A stretch of 64,000 nucleotides of DNA from Algorimicrobium sediminis (GTDB taxonomy: Bacteria > Bacteroidota > Bacteroidia > Flavobacteriales > Flavobacteriaceae). The stretch is taken from contig NZ_JBHULS010000003.1 of NCBI RefSeq assembly GCF_042684585.1, positions 62,001 to 126,000 of the forward strand, in the 5' to 3' direction. A program made the position numbers and the translations under genes. Below the pieces are notes generated by a model that saw only the letters and a program-made list of their open reading frames with translations, was not told where the DNA came from and did not search any database. This document shows positions 1 to 8,102 of the stretch, one piece after another; the first letter of the stretch is position 1, and each line of letters begins with the position of its first letter.

Positions 1-5
1 GGGTA

Positions 6-746
6 TTAAAACGATACATTTAAAGGTGTTATCTGTAACGTACCATTAGCCAATTGCTTGGCAATAACCCACACACCGTTTTCTTTGTACACGGTAGCCT
101 GCATGCCTGAAACCATATAAAAGTCGGTTTTACCTGAAAAAATAAGCGTGTAAACCACCTCGTTATTTTGGTTTACTAACTCAAAGTCTGTTAACCCTTT
201 GGACCGAGCAAGCAAAGGTTCTGGGTTTTTAACATGTGGCGCCCCCGTGGTTTCCTCTTTTTCTAGTACAACAGCTTGGATTGGACTTGCTTCTACTTCA
301 ACTGTTGCTGTTGGTTGGAATTGATAGTCTAACTCATTAAAAGATTCAAAAGCCTCACGAAGTGCCAAATTATAGGCTACATGGTATTTTTTTTCGCGAG
401 ATGTGCCCACTTTAGATTGAAACACAATATCTTGTTTGCAATTTTTTAGTTCAATTTGAAGCTTGCTCGTAAATATACCCGGTAACTTAATAACATTTGC
501 TTCTAGGGCTAAACAGCCATTATTAATAATTTCTTGATTAATTTGCTCGTTATCCATCAACACCTTGAAGCCTAATTTTTCGAATTTGTACTTTGTAAGT
601 GAATTTAATTTATAAGCATCTGCCTCTTTGGTAAATTCAAATTTTGTGGGCACAATTACATATTTGTAGGCATTTAAATTGCTCTGTGCACACAGTATTT
701 GCGATGCAAAAAGAAATACACTAATTTGAAATATATATTTTAACAT
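6..746 (-). CDS. Exported protein of unknown function
   Basis: I do not recognise the family. The 246-residue protein opens with a signal peptide (hydrophobic 5-18, likely cleavage after CAQ near residue 21), so it is probably periplasmic or surface-associated. The middle part is a mixed, ordinary globular sequence. The last 60 residues read as beta-rich, with a pattern (vsGMQATVYKENGVWVIAKQLANGTLQ) seen in small beta-domains. It starts 32 bases after the end of yjjG on the same strand, so it is probably the last gene of the radC - deacetylase - yjjG operon. The start ATG directly precedes the signal peptide, which supports it. Confidence 0.75.
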   Translation of the reverse strand: MLKYIFQISVFLFASQILCAQSNLNAYKYVIVPTKFEFTKEADAYKLNSLTKYKFEKLGFKVLMDNEQINQEIINNGCLALEANVIKLPGIFTSKLQIELKNCKQDIVFQSKVGTSREKKYHVAYNLALREAFESFNELDYQFQPTATVEVEASPIQAVVLEKEETTGAPHVKNPEPLLARSKGLTDFELVNQNNEVVYTLIFSGKTDFYMVSGMQATVYKENGVWVIAKQLANGTLQITPLNVSF

Positions 747-778
747 ACTGCTGTAATTTTAAAATGTTGAAAATGGCC

Positions 779-1468
779 TTATAAATACCGTTTTAATTCC
801 TTTAAGCTGGTAACTTGTTTTATACTGCCCGTAACTAGTTCTTTGTGGTAATTGAAGCAAATGGCATCCATTCCAAAGTTTAATGCGCCCATAATATCCG
901 CCTCCATATTATCGCCAATCATTAAACTTTCATGCCTCGTGGTGGTGGCCAAATTAAGCGCATAATCAAAAATAATAGGATTGGGTTTTTTTACGCCTGC
1001 CATTTCCGAATTTGTTACGGTTTTAAAATAATCCGAGATACGAGATTCTACCAATTTTTTCTGCTGCGCTTCATGAAAACCATTGGTAATAATATGAAGG
1101 TTGTAATTGGGTTTTAAATATTCCAAAACCTCCAACGTACCATCAAACAAATGATTAAACGTTGGCAAATACTGAATGTAATCCTGGGCTAAATTATGAA
1201 TTAAATCATCCGAAACTGGTATTTTTATGGCATCAAAAGTTTCTTTTAAGCGTTTGTAACGCAAAGATGCCTTGTCTATTTGGTTATCTCTGTACAGCTT
1301 CCAATAGCGAAGGTTTACAGGCTCGTAAACTTTTAAAAAATCGTTTAAATTAACTGCCACTTGGTGGGTTTCAAAAATTTTTTCAAAAGTTAGGGCCGAA
1401 TTTTTATCAAAGTCCCACAGGGTATGATCTAAATCGAAAAATATATTGGTAATGCCTTTAAGCTTCAT
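779..1468 (-). CDS. yjjG: YjjG-type HAD nucleotidase
   Basis: A 229-residue HAD-superfamily hydrolase of the YjjG type, a pyrimidine 5'-nucleotidase thought to remove non-canonical nucleotides. HAD motif I is DLDHTLWDF (residues 12-20) with the two catalytic Asp. Motif II is the TNGF segment near 128. Motif III is the Lys of GVKKPNP near 160, and motif IV is GDNMEADIMGA near 186. The helical cap of a subfamily I HAD lies between motifs I and II. Cytoplasmic, no signal peptide. Its start overlaps the end of the upstream deacetylase gene by 11 bases, so translation is probably coupled. The assignment to YjjG rather than another HAD phosphatase rests on length and the DHTLWDFD signature. Confidence 0.85.
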   Translation of the reverse strand: MKLKGITNIFFDLDHTLWDFDKNSALTFEKIFETHQVAVNLNDFLKVYEPVNLRYWKLYRDNQIDKASLRYKRLKETFDAIKIPVSDDLIHNLAQDYIQYLPTFNHLFDGTLEVLEYLKPNYNLHIITNGFHEAQQKKLVESRISDYFKTVTNSEMAGVKKPNPIIFDYALNLATTTRHESLMIGDNMEADIMGALNFGMDAICFNYHKELVTGSIKQVTSLKELKRYL

Positions 1469-2759
1469 AAGCTGAATCTAATATCATATTAAACAATTCT
1501 TTAAAACCGTTCCAGCGTGCTAAATTACTAAATGTGTAATTATGAAAAACAAACACAAAGGATCCGTCCACCTCTTTAACGGCGTTTATGGCACGCTGCA
1601 GGGCCTCTTTTTTATCCAGCAGTGACTGGTATTTTAAAAGCGTATAATCCAGAACACAATAAGGTACAATTTTTAAGGGGGTTTGTATTTCAAAATCCAA
1701 GTCGTAAAATAAAAATGGCGTACAGGTACCAGCCCTAAATCCAGACTGGTTTACATAGCCCATGGTATAATCTTCCAAAATTTCTAACGCTATTAAATGC
1801 CTGTAGGAAACAGGTAAATTTAATTTAGAAAAAGATTGACGAGAAGCCTCCACCGATGTATTTACAATAGACTCCAACCGGGTTTTTTCTTTTTTTAATA
1901 GCCCCTTGTTTTCCAGTGCAAAATAAGAAAGTTTTAAGCCAACTTTAGAATAGTCCGCTACTTGTTTTACCAAGCTTATAAAGGCTTTTTTTTGCGCATT
2001 TATTCCTTTATCGAAGGTAGAATAATCGCCCACCAAAAAGAAGAAGAAAAACTTTTTTTTATAATTTTTTTGTCGGTTTATAATATACTTAAAAGTATCA
2101 TCGGGGTCGTGCTTTAGCTGCAGTAACACCATAATACGCGTGTAAAATTGACCTAGCTTTAAACTCACCAAATCTTTTAATAAGCCACCAAATGTTCGTA
2201 ACATGCCTTTTGCCCTATAACTAAACGCCGAAGGAACATCTATAACAGGCTGTACATTGTAAGCGCGGTTTGGGAACTTAAAGTCGGGATACTGTTTTTG
2301 TAATAGTTTTTTAAACTTATAGGCCCAAATATCTACCACAGGTTGCTGTAAAAAGTCATTTTTAAAGGCCAAACTCTCCTCTGGTGTAAAACGGCCGTAA
2401 GCATCTTTTACATGCGGAAGGTACTCTTCATACCTACTTAATAAGTAAAAAGTGGCAGCAAACATATCAAAAGGAATGCAACTTTTATCGTTGGTATTAA
2501 AAAAACACTTGGTTTCCTCCCAATCGTGTACTTGCACTTCCACATCGGAAAGGCCCTGTTCAAATAACAATTCTTGGCACCTAATGTGTAATTCTTTTCC
2601 TAACGGTTGCTTGGTATACGATAACTTTAAGGAAGTATGCGCAATAAAAACCTCAACGCTGCTCGTAAAAGACACGGGTATATTTAAGATTCTGGTAAAA
2701 ATATGTGAAAAAGCATACCGAACTCTAGGGGTAATTTTATGCGTGTAGACAAGTATCAT
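1458..2759 (-). CDS. Polysaccharide deacetylase (NodB)-like protein
   Basis: A 433-residue protein of the flavobacterial NodB-homology/deacetylase-like type. Recognisable parts are the PVIDVPSAFSYR block (about 172-183), the FFFFLVGDYSTFDKG strand (about 237-251) and the strongly conserved EDYTMGY...GFRAGTCTPFLFYDL block (about 330-355). Active NodB enzymes bind metal through an Asp and an H-x3-H motif; I cannot find the H-x3-H motif here, and the usual His-Pro-Ser is replaced by KLS. Activity is therefore doubtful. Its ATG overlaps the radC stop by one base (TAATG), and its own end overlaps yjjG, so it sits in the middle of a tightly packed operon. The substrate is unknown. Confidence 0.7.
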   Translation of the reverse strand: MILVYTHKITPRVRYAFSHIFTRILNIPVSFTSSVEVFIAHTSLKLSYTKQPLGKELHIRCQELLFEQGLSDVEVQVHDWEETKCFFNTNDKSCIPFDMFAATFYLLSRYEEYLPHVKDAYGRFTPEESLAFKNDFLQQPVVDIWAYKFKKLLQKQYPDFKFPNRAYNVQPVIDVPSAFSYRAKGMLRTFGGLLKDLVSLKLGQFYTRIMVLLQLKHDPDDTFKYIINRQKNYKKKFFFFFLVGDYSTFDKGINAQKKAFISLVKQVADYSKVGLKLSYFALENKGLLKKEKTRLESIVNTSVEASRQSFSKLNLPVSYRHLIALEILEDYTMGYVNQSGFRAGTCTPFLFYDLDFEIQTPLKIVPYCVLDYTLLKYQSLLDKKEALQRAINAVKEVDGSFVFVFHNYTFSNLARWNGFKELFNMILDSAYEA

Positions 2760-3457
2760 TAAAGGCTGTTATTATCCGCAAAGCTAAAGTAAGCCTTTTC
2801 AGTAACTATTAAATGGTCTAGCACTTTAATATCTAAACTTTGACCTGCTTTTTTTAGTTTTTGCGTTATTAGCCTATCGGATTCGCTAGGTTTTAAGGTT
2901 CCGGACGGATGGTTATGTGCCAGTATAATACCAACAGCACCACATTCTAATGCCGTTTTAAGCACCAACCTTACATCTACCAAAGTTCCTGTAATGCCGC
3001 CTTTACTTAGTTGCTGCTTTTGTATAATTTTATTGGAATTATTCAAGTAAATAATCCAAAATTCTTCGTGGGGTAGCTCGCCTATAATGGGTTGCATAAG
3101 TTCAAAAACAGCTGTGCTAGAAGTGATTTTAGTCTGTTTTGCAGCCTCCTCCCCGCGCCTTCTACGTCCTAATTCCATGGCAGCTAGGATTGTTATGGCT
3201 TTGGCTTCGCCAATACCATTAAATGTTGTTAGTTGCTTCAAACTTAATTTCCCCAATTGGTTTAAATTATTATTTACACTAGCTAGAATGCGTTTACACA
3301 AATCCAAAGCACTTTCATTTCTGTTCCCCGAACCAATTAAAATTGCCAGCAGTTCTGCATCGCTTAACGCTAATTTGCCCTTATCGCGAAGTTTTTCGCG
3401 CGGTTGATCATCTTGAGACCAATTTTTTATGGATAAAGAAGGTTTCTTGTCTGGCAT
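2759..3457 (-). CDS. radC: RadC family protein (JAB/MPN domain)
   Basis: 232 residues with a helix-hairpin-helix-like N-terminal half (LGKLSLKQLTTFNGIGEAKA, about 67-86) and a C-terminal JAB/MPN metalloprotease-like domain. The JAMM zinc motif HNHPSG...SESD is present near residues 180-193. RadC was named for DNA repair, but that role is disputed. The domain suggests a metal-dependent hydrolase. It is the first gene of the minus-strand operon. An ATG at 3457 gives the standard length and the usual basic N-terminus ending REKLRDKG. It is preceded by a 489-base non-coding stretch that should hold the operon promoter. Confidence 0.92.
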   Translation of the reverse strand: MPDKKPSLSIKNWSQDDQPREKLRDKGKLALSDAELLAILIGSGNRNESALDLCKRILASVNNNLNQLGKLSLKQLTTFNGIGEAKAITILAAMELGRRRRGEEAAKQTKITSSTAVFELMQPIIGELPHEEFWIIYLNNSNKIIQKQQLSKGGITGTLVDVRLVLKTALECGAVGIILAHNHPSGTLKPSESDRLITQKLKKAGQSLDIKVLDHLIVTEKAYFSFADNNSL

Positions 3458-3946
3458 GTGATAAATATACTTATTGTAACTTTTAACTGCAATTATTCAT
3501 TACATAAATACGCCGTTTCCCTTGTTGGAATTTATACTAATAAAAAGCATTAGTTAGGCGTTGTTTAAGATAGGGCAAGGGATTAAACACCAAATTAAAA
3601 GACTATAGCTTTTTAAAAAAAATTCCTGAAACCCTTTTTTTATGAAGAGCTGCCATGTACACCTCAACCTTTAAAAATTTATCACGCTAATCCACCACTA
3701 ATTTAAGGTGTAAGCAATAAACAGTTAAAGCTTTTAGTAAAACAACTAAATTGAACATACATAAAAATAACCTCAAAATAATTCCAAATTACAATTTACT
3801 AAAATGGCTTGGTTACTTGGTTGCACGTAGGTTTCCCTATTTTTATTTTTTAAAGCACCTGTTATTTCAATAATTAATTAAGGCTCTTTTTAATAAGAAA
3901 TAGTATTTTTGGCACGCTTTTGGTAAATTTTTTAAAAACTACATGT
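3458..3946. other. Intergenic region between divergent radC and DUF4476 genes
   Basis: A 489-base AT-rich gap with no credible ORF and no RNA gene that I can see. It must contain the promoters of two divergent units. On the plus strand TATTTTTG at 3904-3911 fits the flavobacterial -7 consensus TAnnTTTG. I find no TTG at the expected -33 distance. Nothing else in the stretch is recognisable. Confidence 0.5.
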
Positions 3947-4846
3947 ATGTATAAAATTACATTATTATTCATGCTTTTGGCATCTACGCTATCCTCCTTT
4001 GCGCAAACGTCTAGGTTAACCATTTTCTCTGAAGATGCCGAACCATTTTACCTCTTTTTAAATAGTATTAGGCAAAATGAATCTGCCGTTGTTAACATTG
4101 CCGTAGATTACTTACCAAACGATTATTACGATGTTAAAGTTGTATTTGCAAACCAAAATTTACCGCAAATACAAAAAAAATATTTAGCCACCGTTGATGT
4201 GGACGGTGCACATGGCGAATTTGTGTACAAAATAAAAAATGGAAGAAAAGGCAGAAAATTACGATTTTTCTCTTTTACGCCGTTTCAAGCGGTTTTACCA
4301 CCGCCTAACAATGTGGCGGTAATACCTTTTAACGCGGTGCCATTACCACCTATTCATGTAACCACTCAAACCACCACAACCACAACTACCAACGGAGGTG
4401 GCGGTATAAACATAGGAGTTCAAACCCATGCCAATACAATTGGCATGGGTGTTCAGGTAAACACCGGTAACACCAACACCACCACTACACAAACCACTAC
4501 TACCACTATTAGCACTTTACCTAACAGCACAGTTACAGCAACGCCAGACTGCTATGCCATGTCGGTTACTGATTTTAATGGCGCTTTAAAGGCTATTGAA
4601 AATAAATCGTTTTCAGATTCCAAACTAGCGCTAGCAAAACAAATAACAAGAGGGAGTTGTTTAACTGCTGCACAAATTGCTGCAATTACGAAACTTTTCG
4701 ATTTTGAAAGCACGAAATTAGAATATGCTAAATTTGCCTACGCCTATTGTTATAACCCTGAAAATTACTGGAAAATAAACGAGGCCTTCGATTTTGATTC
4801 TTCTACAGAAACGTTAAACCAGTATATTGAATCTTTGGGCTATTAA
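3947..4846 (+). CDS. DUF4476-type exported protein with Thr/Asn-rich linker
   Basis: 299 residues from the ATG at 3947; a longer frame from a TTG at 3920 is less likely because the signal peptide (MYKITLLFMLLAS...FAQ) begins at 3947. The mature N-terminal half is beta-rich. It is followed by a low-complexity linker made mostly of Thr, Asn and Gly (about 140-200). The C-terminal 90 residues, starting DCYAMSVTDFNGALKAI and containing ITRGSCLTAAQIAAITKLFDFESTKLEYAKFAY, match the DUF4476 helical domain known from Bacteroidetes. Function is unknown; probably periplasmic or cell-surface. It converges on mpl with a gap of only 7 bases, and no terminator hairpin is visible between them. Confidence 0.8.
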   Translation: MYKITLLFMLLASTLSSFAQTSRLTIFSEDAEPFYLFLNSIRQNESAVVNIAVDYLPNDYYDVKVVFANQNLPQIQKKYLATVDVDGAHGEFVYKIKNGRKGRKLRFFSFTPFQAVLPPPNNVAVIPFNAVPLPPIHVTTQTTTTTTTNGGGGINIGVQTHANTIGMGVQVNTGNTNTTTTQTTTTTISTLPNSTVTATPDCYAMSVTDFNGALKAIENKSFSDSKLALAKQITRGSCLTAAQIAAITKLFDFESTKLEYAKFAYAYCYNPENYWKINEAFDFDSSTETLNQYIESLGY

Positions 4847-4853
4847 AACTTAC

Positions 4854-6209
4854 TTAAACGAGCTGCGCCGCCACGTCATCAAAATTTAAACCACCATAAT
4901 TCCCTGAACTCATTAATAACAAGGCTTTGTCCTTAAAATTTTGCGAAAACAAGAAGGTTTTAAAAGCCTCGGGATTGGTGTAAACAATTAAATCCTCACG
5001 CTTGAATGCCTGGGCTATTTGCTCTGCCGTTAAGGCGTTTAAGCCTTTAATTTCTAGTGCCTCTGGCGCATAAAACACGACGGCTATATCGGCGGCATTC
5101 AAAGCACCTTCGTACTCTTGTAAAAAGTTAGCGTTTAAGCTACTGTAGGTATGTAATTCCAAACAGGCTACTAGGGTTTTGTCCTCATATTGATTTTTTA
5201 CGGCTTGCGTTGTGGCCAATACTTTACTGGGCGAATGAGCAAAGTCTTTAAACGCTATACTGCTTGCAGCTTCTCCAATTTTTTCTAATCGTTTGCTAGC
5301 ACCATTAAAAGAGGCGATGGCTTCGTAGAAATCTGTTTCATCTATACCCATATGCTGACAAATCCATTTGGCTCCTGCTAGATTGTTTAGGTTGTGCTTT
5401 CCAAAAATTTCAATTGGCAAGGGGCCTTCCGGAGTTTCCAACAGGGTTTCACCAGCTTCAACCGTATAATTTGGTGTATAGTAAGGTAGTTTTCGAATAG
5501 GGTTTTCGGAAGCTTCCACAACCCTTACTACCTCCGGATCTTCGGCATTATATGTAATGCTTCCACCGTTTACAATAGCATCTACAAATATTTTAAACTG
5601 TTCTACATAATTATCGTAGGTAGGAAACACATTAATATGGTCCCAAGCTATACCACTTAACAAGGCAATATTGGGTTTATATAAGTGAAATTTTGGGCGT
5701 CTATCTATGGGCGAGCTTAAGTACTCATCGCCTTCCAACACCATAAAATCGGCGTCGTCTGTAAGTTTCACCATGACATCAAAACCATCTAGTTGGGCGC
5801 CAACCATAAAATCCACATCTCTTTCGTGATAATGCATAACATGCAAAATCATGGCGGTTATGGTTGTTTTTCCATGGCTACCACCAATAACAACACGGGT
5901 TTTACTTTTAGATTGTTCATATAAAAACTCGGGATAACTATATATTTTAAGCCCCAATTCTTGCGCTTTTAACAACTCCGGATTATCCGCTTTAGCGTGC
6001 ATACCCAGTATAACGGCATCTATATTCTTGGTAATGGTTTCTGGAAACCAACCATAAGCTTTTGGAAGTAAGCCTTTGGCTTCTAAACGGGCTTTTGAAG
6101 GGTTAAAAATAATGTCATCGCTACCTGTTACCTGGTAGCCTTTATTGTGTAATGCCAAAGCTAAATTGTGCATGGCTGCACCACCAATGGCTATAAAATG
6201 TACGTTCAT
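4854..6209 (-). CDS. mpl: Mpl: UDP-MurNAc:L-Ala-gamma-D-Glu-mDAP ligase
   Basis: A Mur-ligase-family enzyme that reattaches the murein tripeptide to UDP-MurNAc during cell-wall recycling in the cytoplasm. The frame is open further upstream (to 6377), but the protein proper starts at the ATG at 6209: MNVHFIAIGGAAMHNLALAL is the Rossmann-like N-domain (1-20). The P-loop GSHGKTTIT lies near residue 105, and the central-domain segment SGIAWDHINVFPTYD follows. The 451-residue length suits Mpl; MurC has a different N-terminal signature. TATCTTTA at 6231-6238 (minus) may be its -7 box. Next to it a short 76-base gap leads to the DUF4476 convergent pair. Confidence 0.9.
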   Translation of the reverse strand: MNVHFIAIGGAAMHNLALALHNKGYQVTGSDDIIFNPSKARLEAKGLLPKAYGWFPETITKNIDAVILGMHAKADNPELLKAQELGLKIYSYPEFLYEQSKSKTRVVIGGSHGKTTITAMILHVMHYHERDVDFMVGAQLDGFDVMVKLTDDADFMVLEGDEYLSSPIDRRPKFHLYKPNIALLSGIAWDHINVFPTYDNYVEQFKIFVDAIVNGGSITYNAEDPEVVRVVEASENPIRKLPYYTPNYTVEAGETLLETPEGPLPIEIFGKHNLNNLAGAKWICQHMGIDETDFYEAIASFNGASKRLEKIGEAASSIAFKDFAHSPSKVLATTQAVKNQYEDKTLVACLELHTYSSLNANFLQEYEGALNAADIAVVFYAPEALEIKGLNALTAEQIAQAFKREDLIVYTNPEAFKTFLFSQNFKDKALLLMSSGNYGGLNFDDVAAQLV

Positions 6210-6457
6210 AAATACTTTCAGAATAAAAAGTAAAGATACGGATTGGAATTTATTTGAATACCTCCTTTGTTCTTTTTTATTAGAAAAGACACCACTAAAA
6301 AGACAGCAAAACGGCAGAAGAAAGCTTAAAAAAATAAATGAAATACCGATTTTCAGAAGCGGTTTTATGCCACGCATGCGATAATTACATCATGATTAAG
6401 AAACAATTTGTTTCTTACCAGTAGTTACAACCACCTAAAAACGTTTGCTTCATTTTT

Positions 6458-6874
6458 TTAATAAGGTTCGTAAATTATTTTAGTAATCCCGTCTGGATTA
6501 ATTTCTACCAAATTTACACCTTCTTTAAATATGTTGTAAATGCGTCCTGTTTCGTTTACAGTACCTATGTGGTAATTACCATTGCCCAGATTTTCCCATA
6601 TTATTCCAGAATCAAACAAAGTTTGGTTGCAGGATTCTGGAAAACTATCTGATAGTATTTTGCCGCCATCAACAGTATTATCTGGCTTATAGTCTACAAA
6701 AATATGCGGCAGGCAAAGTGGCAAATCAACCGCTTGATTAGATTCATACTTTTCTATAGCCCGCCATTTTCCAATAATTATATCTTCTGATGTCCCTGCA
6801 TCATCGCTGCTTGAGCAAGCCACTAATAAAAGTGTAGCTAAACTTACTACATAAATAAAATTGTGTTTTTTCAT
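6458..6874 (-). CDS. Lipocalin-like lipoprotein
   Basis: 138 residues with a clear lipoprotein signal: MKK, hydrophobic core, then LLVAC with Cys20 as the lipidated residue, followed by SSSDDAG. The mature part starts IIGKWRAIEKYESNQ and carries short beta-strands with Asn/Gly turns, as in the lipocalin-like domains common in flavobacterial lipoproteins. The start of such domains (GxW) is seen as GKW at about 35. No enzymatic motif is visible. It may be co-transcribed with the TPR gene upstream (58-base gap, same strand). The ligand and role are unknown. Confidence 0.7.
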   Translation of the reverse strand: MKKHNFIYVVSLATLLLVACSSSDDAGTSEDIIIGKWRAIEKYESNQAVDLPLCLPHIFVDYKPDNTVDGGKILSDSFPESCNQTLFDSGIIWENLGNGNYHIGTVNETGRIYNIFKEGVNLVEINPDGITKIIYEPY

Positions 6875-6932
6875 TTGTTACGTTGGGTATTGTTTGGTCT
6901 GTTTACGGTTTTTGTACACTGGTCCTTTTGTA

Positions 6933-7886
6933 TTACAGCTTTAATACTAGCTGACGTTCTTTTTTAAATTCCGCAATATCTGGTAAGGCGGCTACCGCCA
7001 TATTAATATACTTCAAGGCTTCCTGTTTTTGCTTCTGGTGCTTGTAAATTTGCGCCAATCTGTAGTAAGCCCAGGCTTTGGGTACACCATCTGTAACACT
7101 GTAGTTAGCCAGATATTTTTTTAAGCAATTTATGCCTTTTTCTAATTGGATGTTATAAGTTGCTGCCACTTTTCCAATTTGATAATTAACCGCGTTTCGG
7201 GGATGTTTTTTATTCGAAATCTCGATTGTCTCTATCGCTTTTTCGGGTTGCTTCTGTTTGTCATAAAATTCCGAAAGCGCATCGTAACACGTAATCGAGC
7301 CCCCTATGGCAACGGCCTTCTTATAATAACTTTCGGCTAAATTAAAATTTTTATCACTTTCGTAAATAGTACCTTTGGCCAAATAGCCGTCAACTTTAGA
7401 GATATTTTCCAGCTCGGAGGCGTAAACCAATGCTTTTTTTACGCTGCCTCCCAAAATACCAGGCAGCTGAATATATAATTCCACTAAAGCCCAACGCACA
7501 TCAATGTGTTTTGGGTCTAATTCCGCCGCCTTTAAAAAAGCTTCTTTAATATCGTCAATTAAAAGTAGGGCATTTACCTTATTTGCATCCAGCGCCTTCA
7601 TACCCATAGCGCCGCCATATTTATAGAAAAAATTTGCTTGGGTGTTATCCAAAATGGTTAGTTTTTTATAGGCTTCAATGGCCGCATCCCAATTGGTTTG
7701 AAAACTATAGGTATCTCCCAAAAGCTCTAGTGCTTTAAGGTTGTCTGGATTATTTTTAACATAGGGAACAATTAACTCGTTAGCCGCTTTATAATCCTTT
7801 TTTTCTAGCAGAAGTGTCACTTGCTCGGTGGTATTTTGAGCCCACGTAATAAGCGGTAAAAACAAACAGAAACATATTTTTTTCAT
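6933..7886 (-). CDS. Exported tetratricopeptide-repeat protein
   Basis: 317 residues with a short signal peptide (MKKICFCLFLPLITWAQ) and then tandem TPR units over almost the whole length. Recognisable repeats begin near KDYKAANELIVPYVKNNPDNLKALELLGD, TNWDAAIEAYKKLTILDN, and KQKQEALKYINMAVAALPD. TPR arrays bind protein partners; here the location should be periplasmic. There is no catalytic domain. It precedes the lipocalin-like lipoprotein on the same strand and is divergent from the alpha-2-macroglobulin-like gene, with 216 non-coding bases between them. The partner cannot be told from the sequence. Confidence 0.75.
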   Translation of the reverse strand: MKKICFCLFLPLITWAQNTTEQVTLLLEKKDYKAANELIVPYVKNNPDNLKALELLGDTYSFQTNWDAAIEAYKKLTILDNTQANFFYKYGGAMGMKALDANKVNALLLIDDIKEAFLKAAELDPKHIDVRWALVELYIQLPGILGGSVKKALVYASELENISKVDGYLAKGTIYESDKNFNLAESYYKKAVAIGGSITCYDALSEFYDKQKQPEKAIETIEISNKKHPRNAVNYQIGKVAATYNIQLEKGINCLKKYLANYSVTDGVPKAWAYYRLAQIYKHQKQKQEALKYINMAVAALPDIAEFKKERQLVLKL

Positions 7887-8102
7887 ACAAATGGGAATCT
7901 TACATATCCGTCAAATATAAACAATCCGTAAATACTTAAACTAAAAAGCAAACAGGAATAAAAATTACAAGTCACTTAAAGGCAACCATTAAAAACGCAC
8001 GCTGTACGCCACAATTTAGCCATACACAGACTTTTGAAAGCTAACAAATAAAGCTTTTTAGAAAATTTTATGTAACTTACTTAAAGACTCTAATTTACAC
8101 CC

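Noticed and set aside
3920..3946. TTG start at 3920 for the DUF4476 gene
   Set aside because: It would put nine residues ahead of a complete signal peptide that starts at the ATG at 3947.
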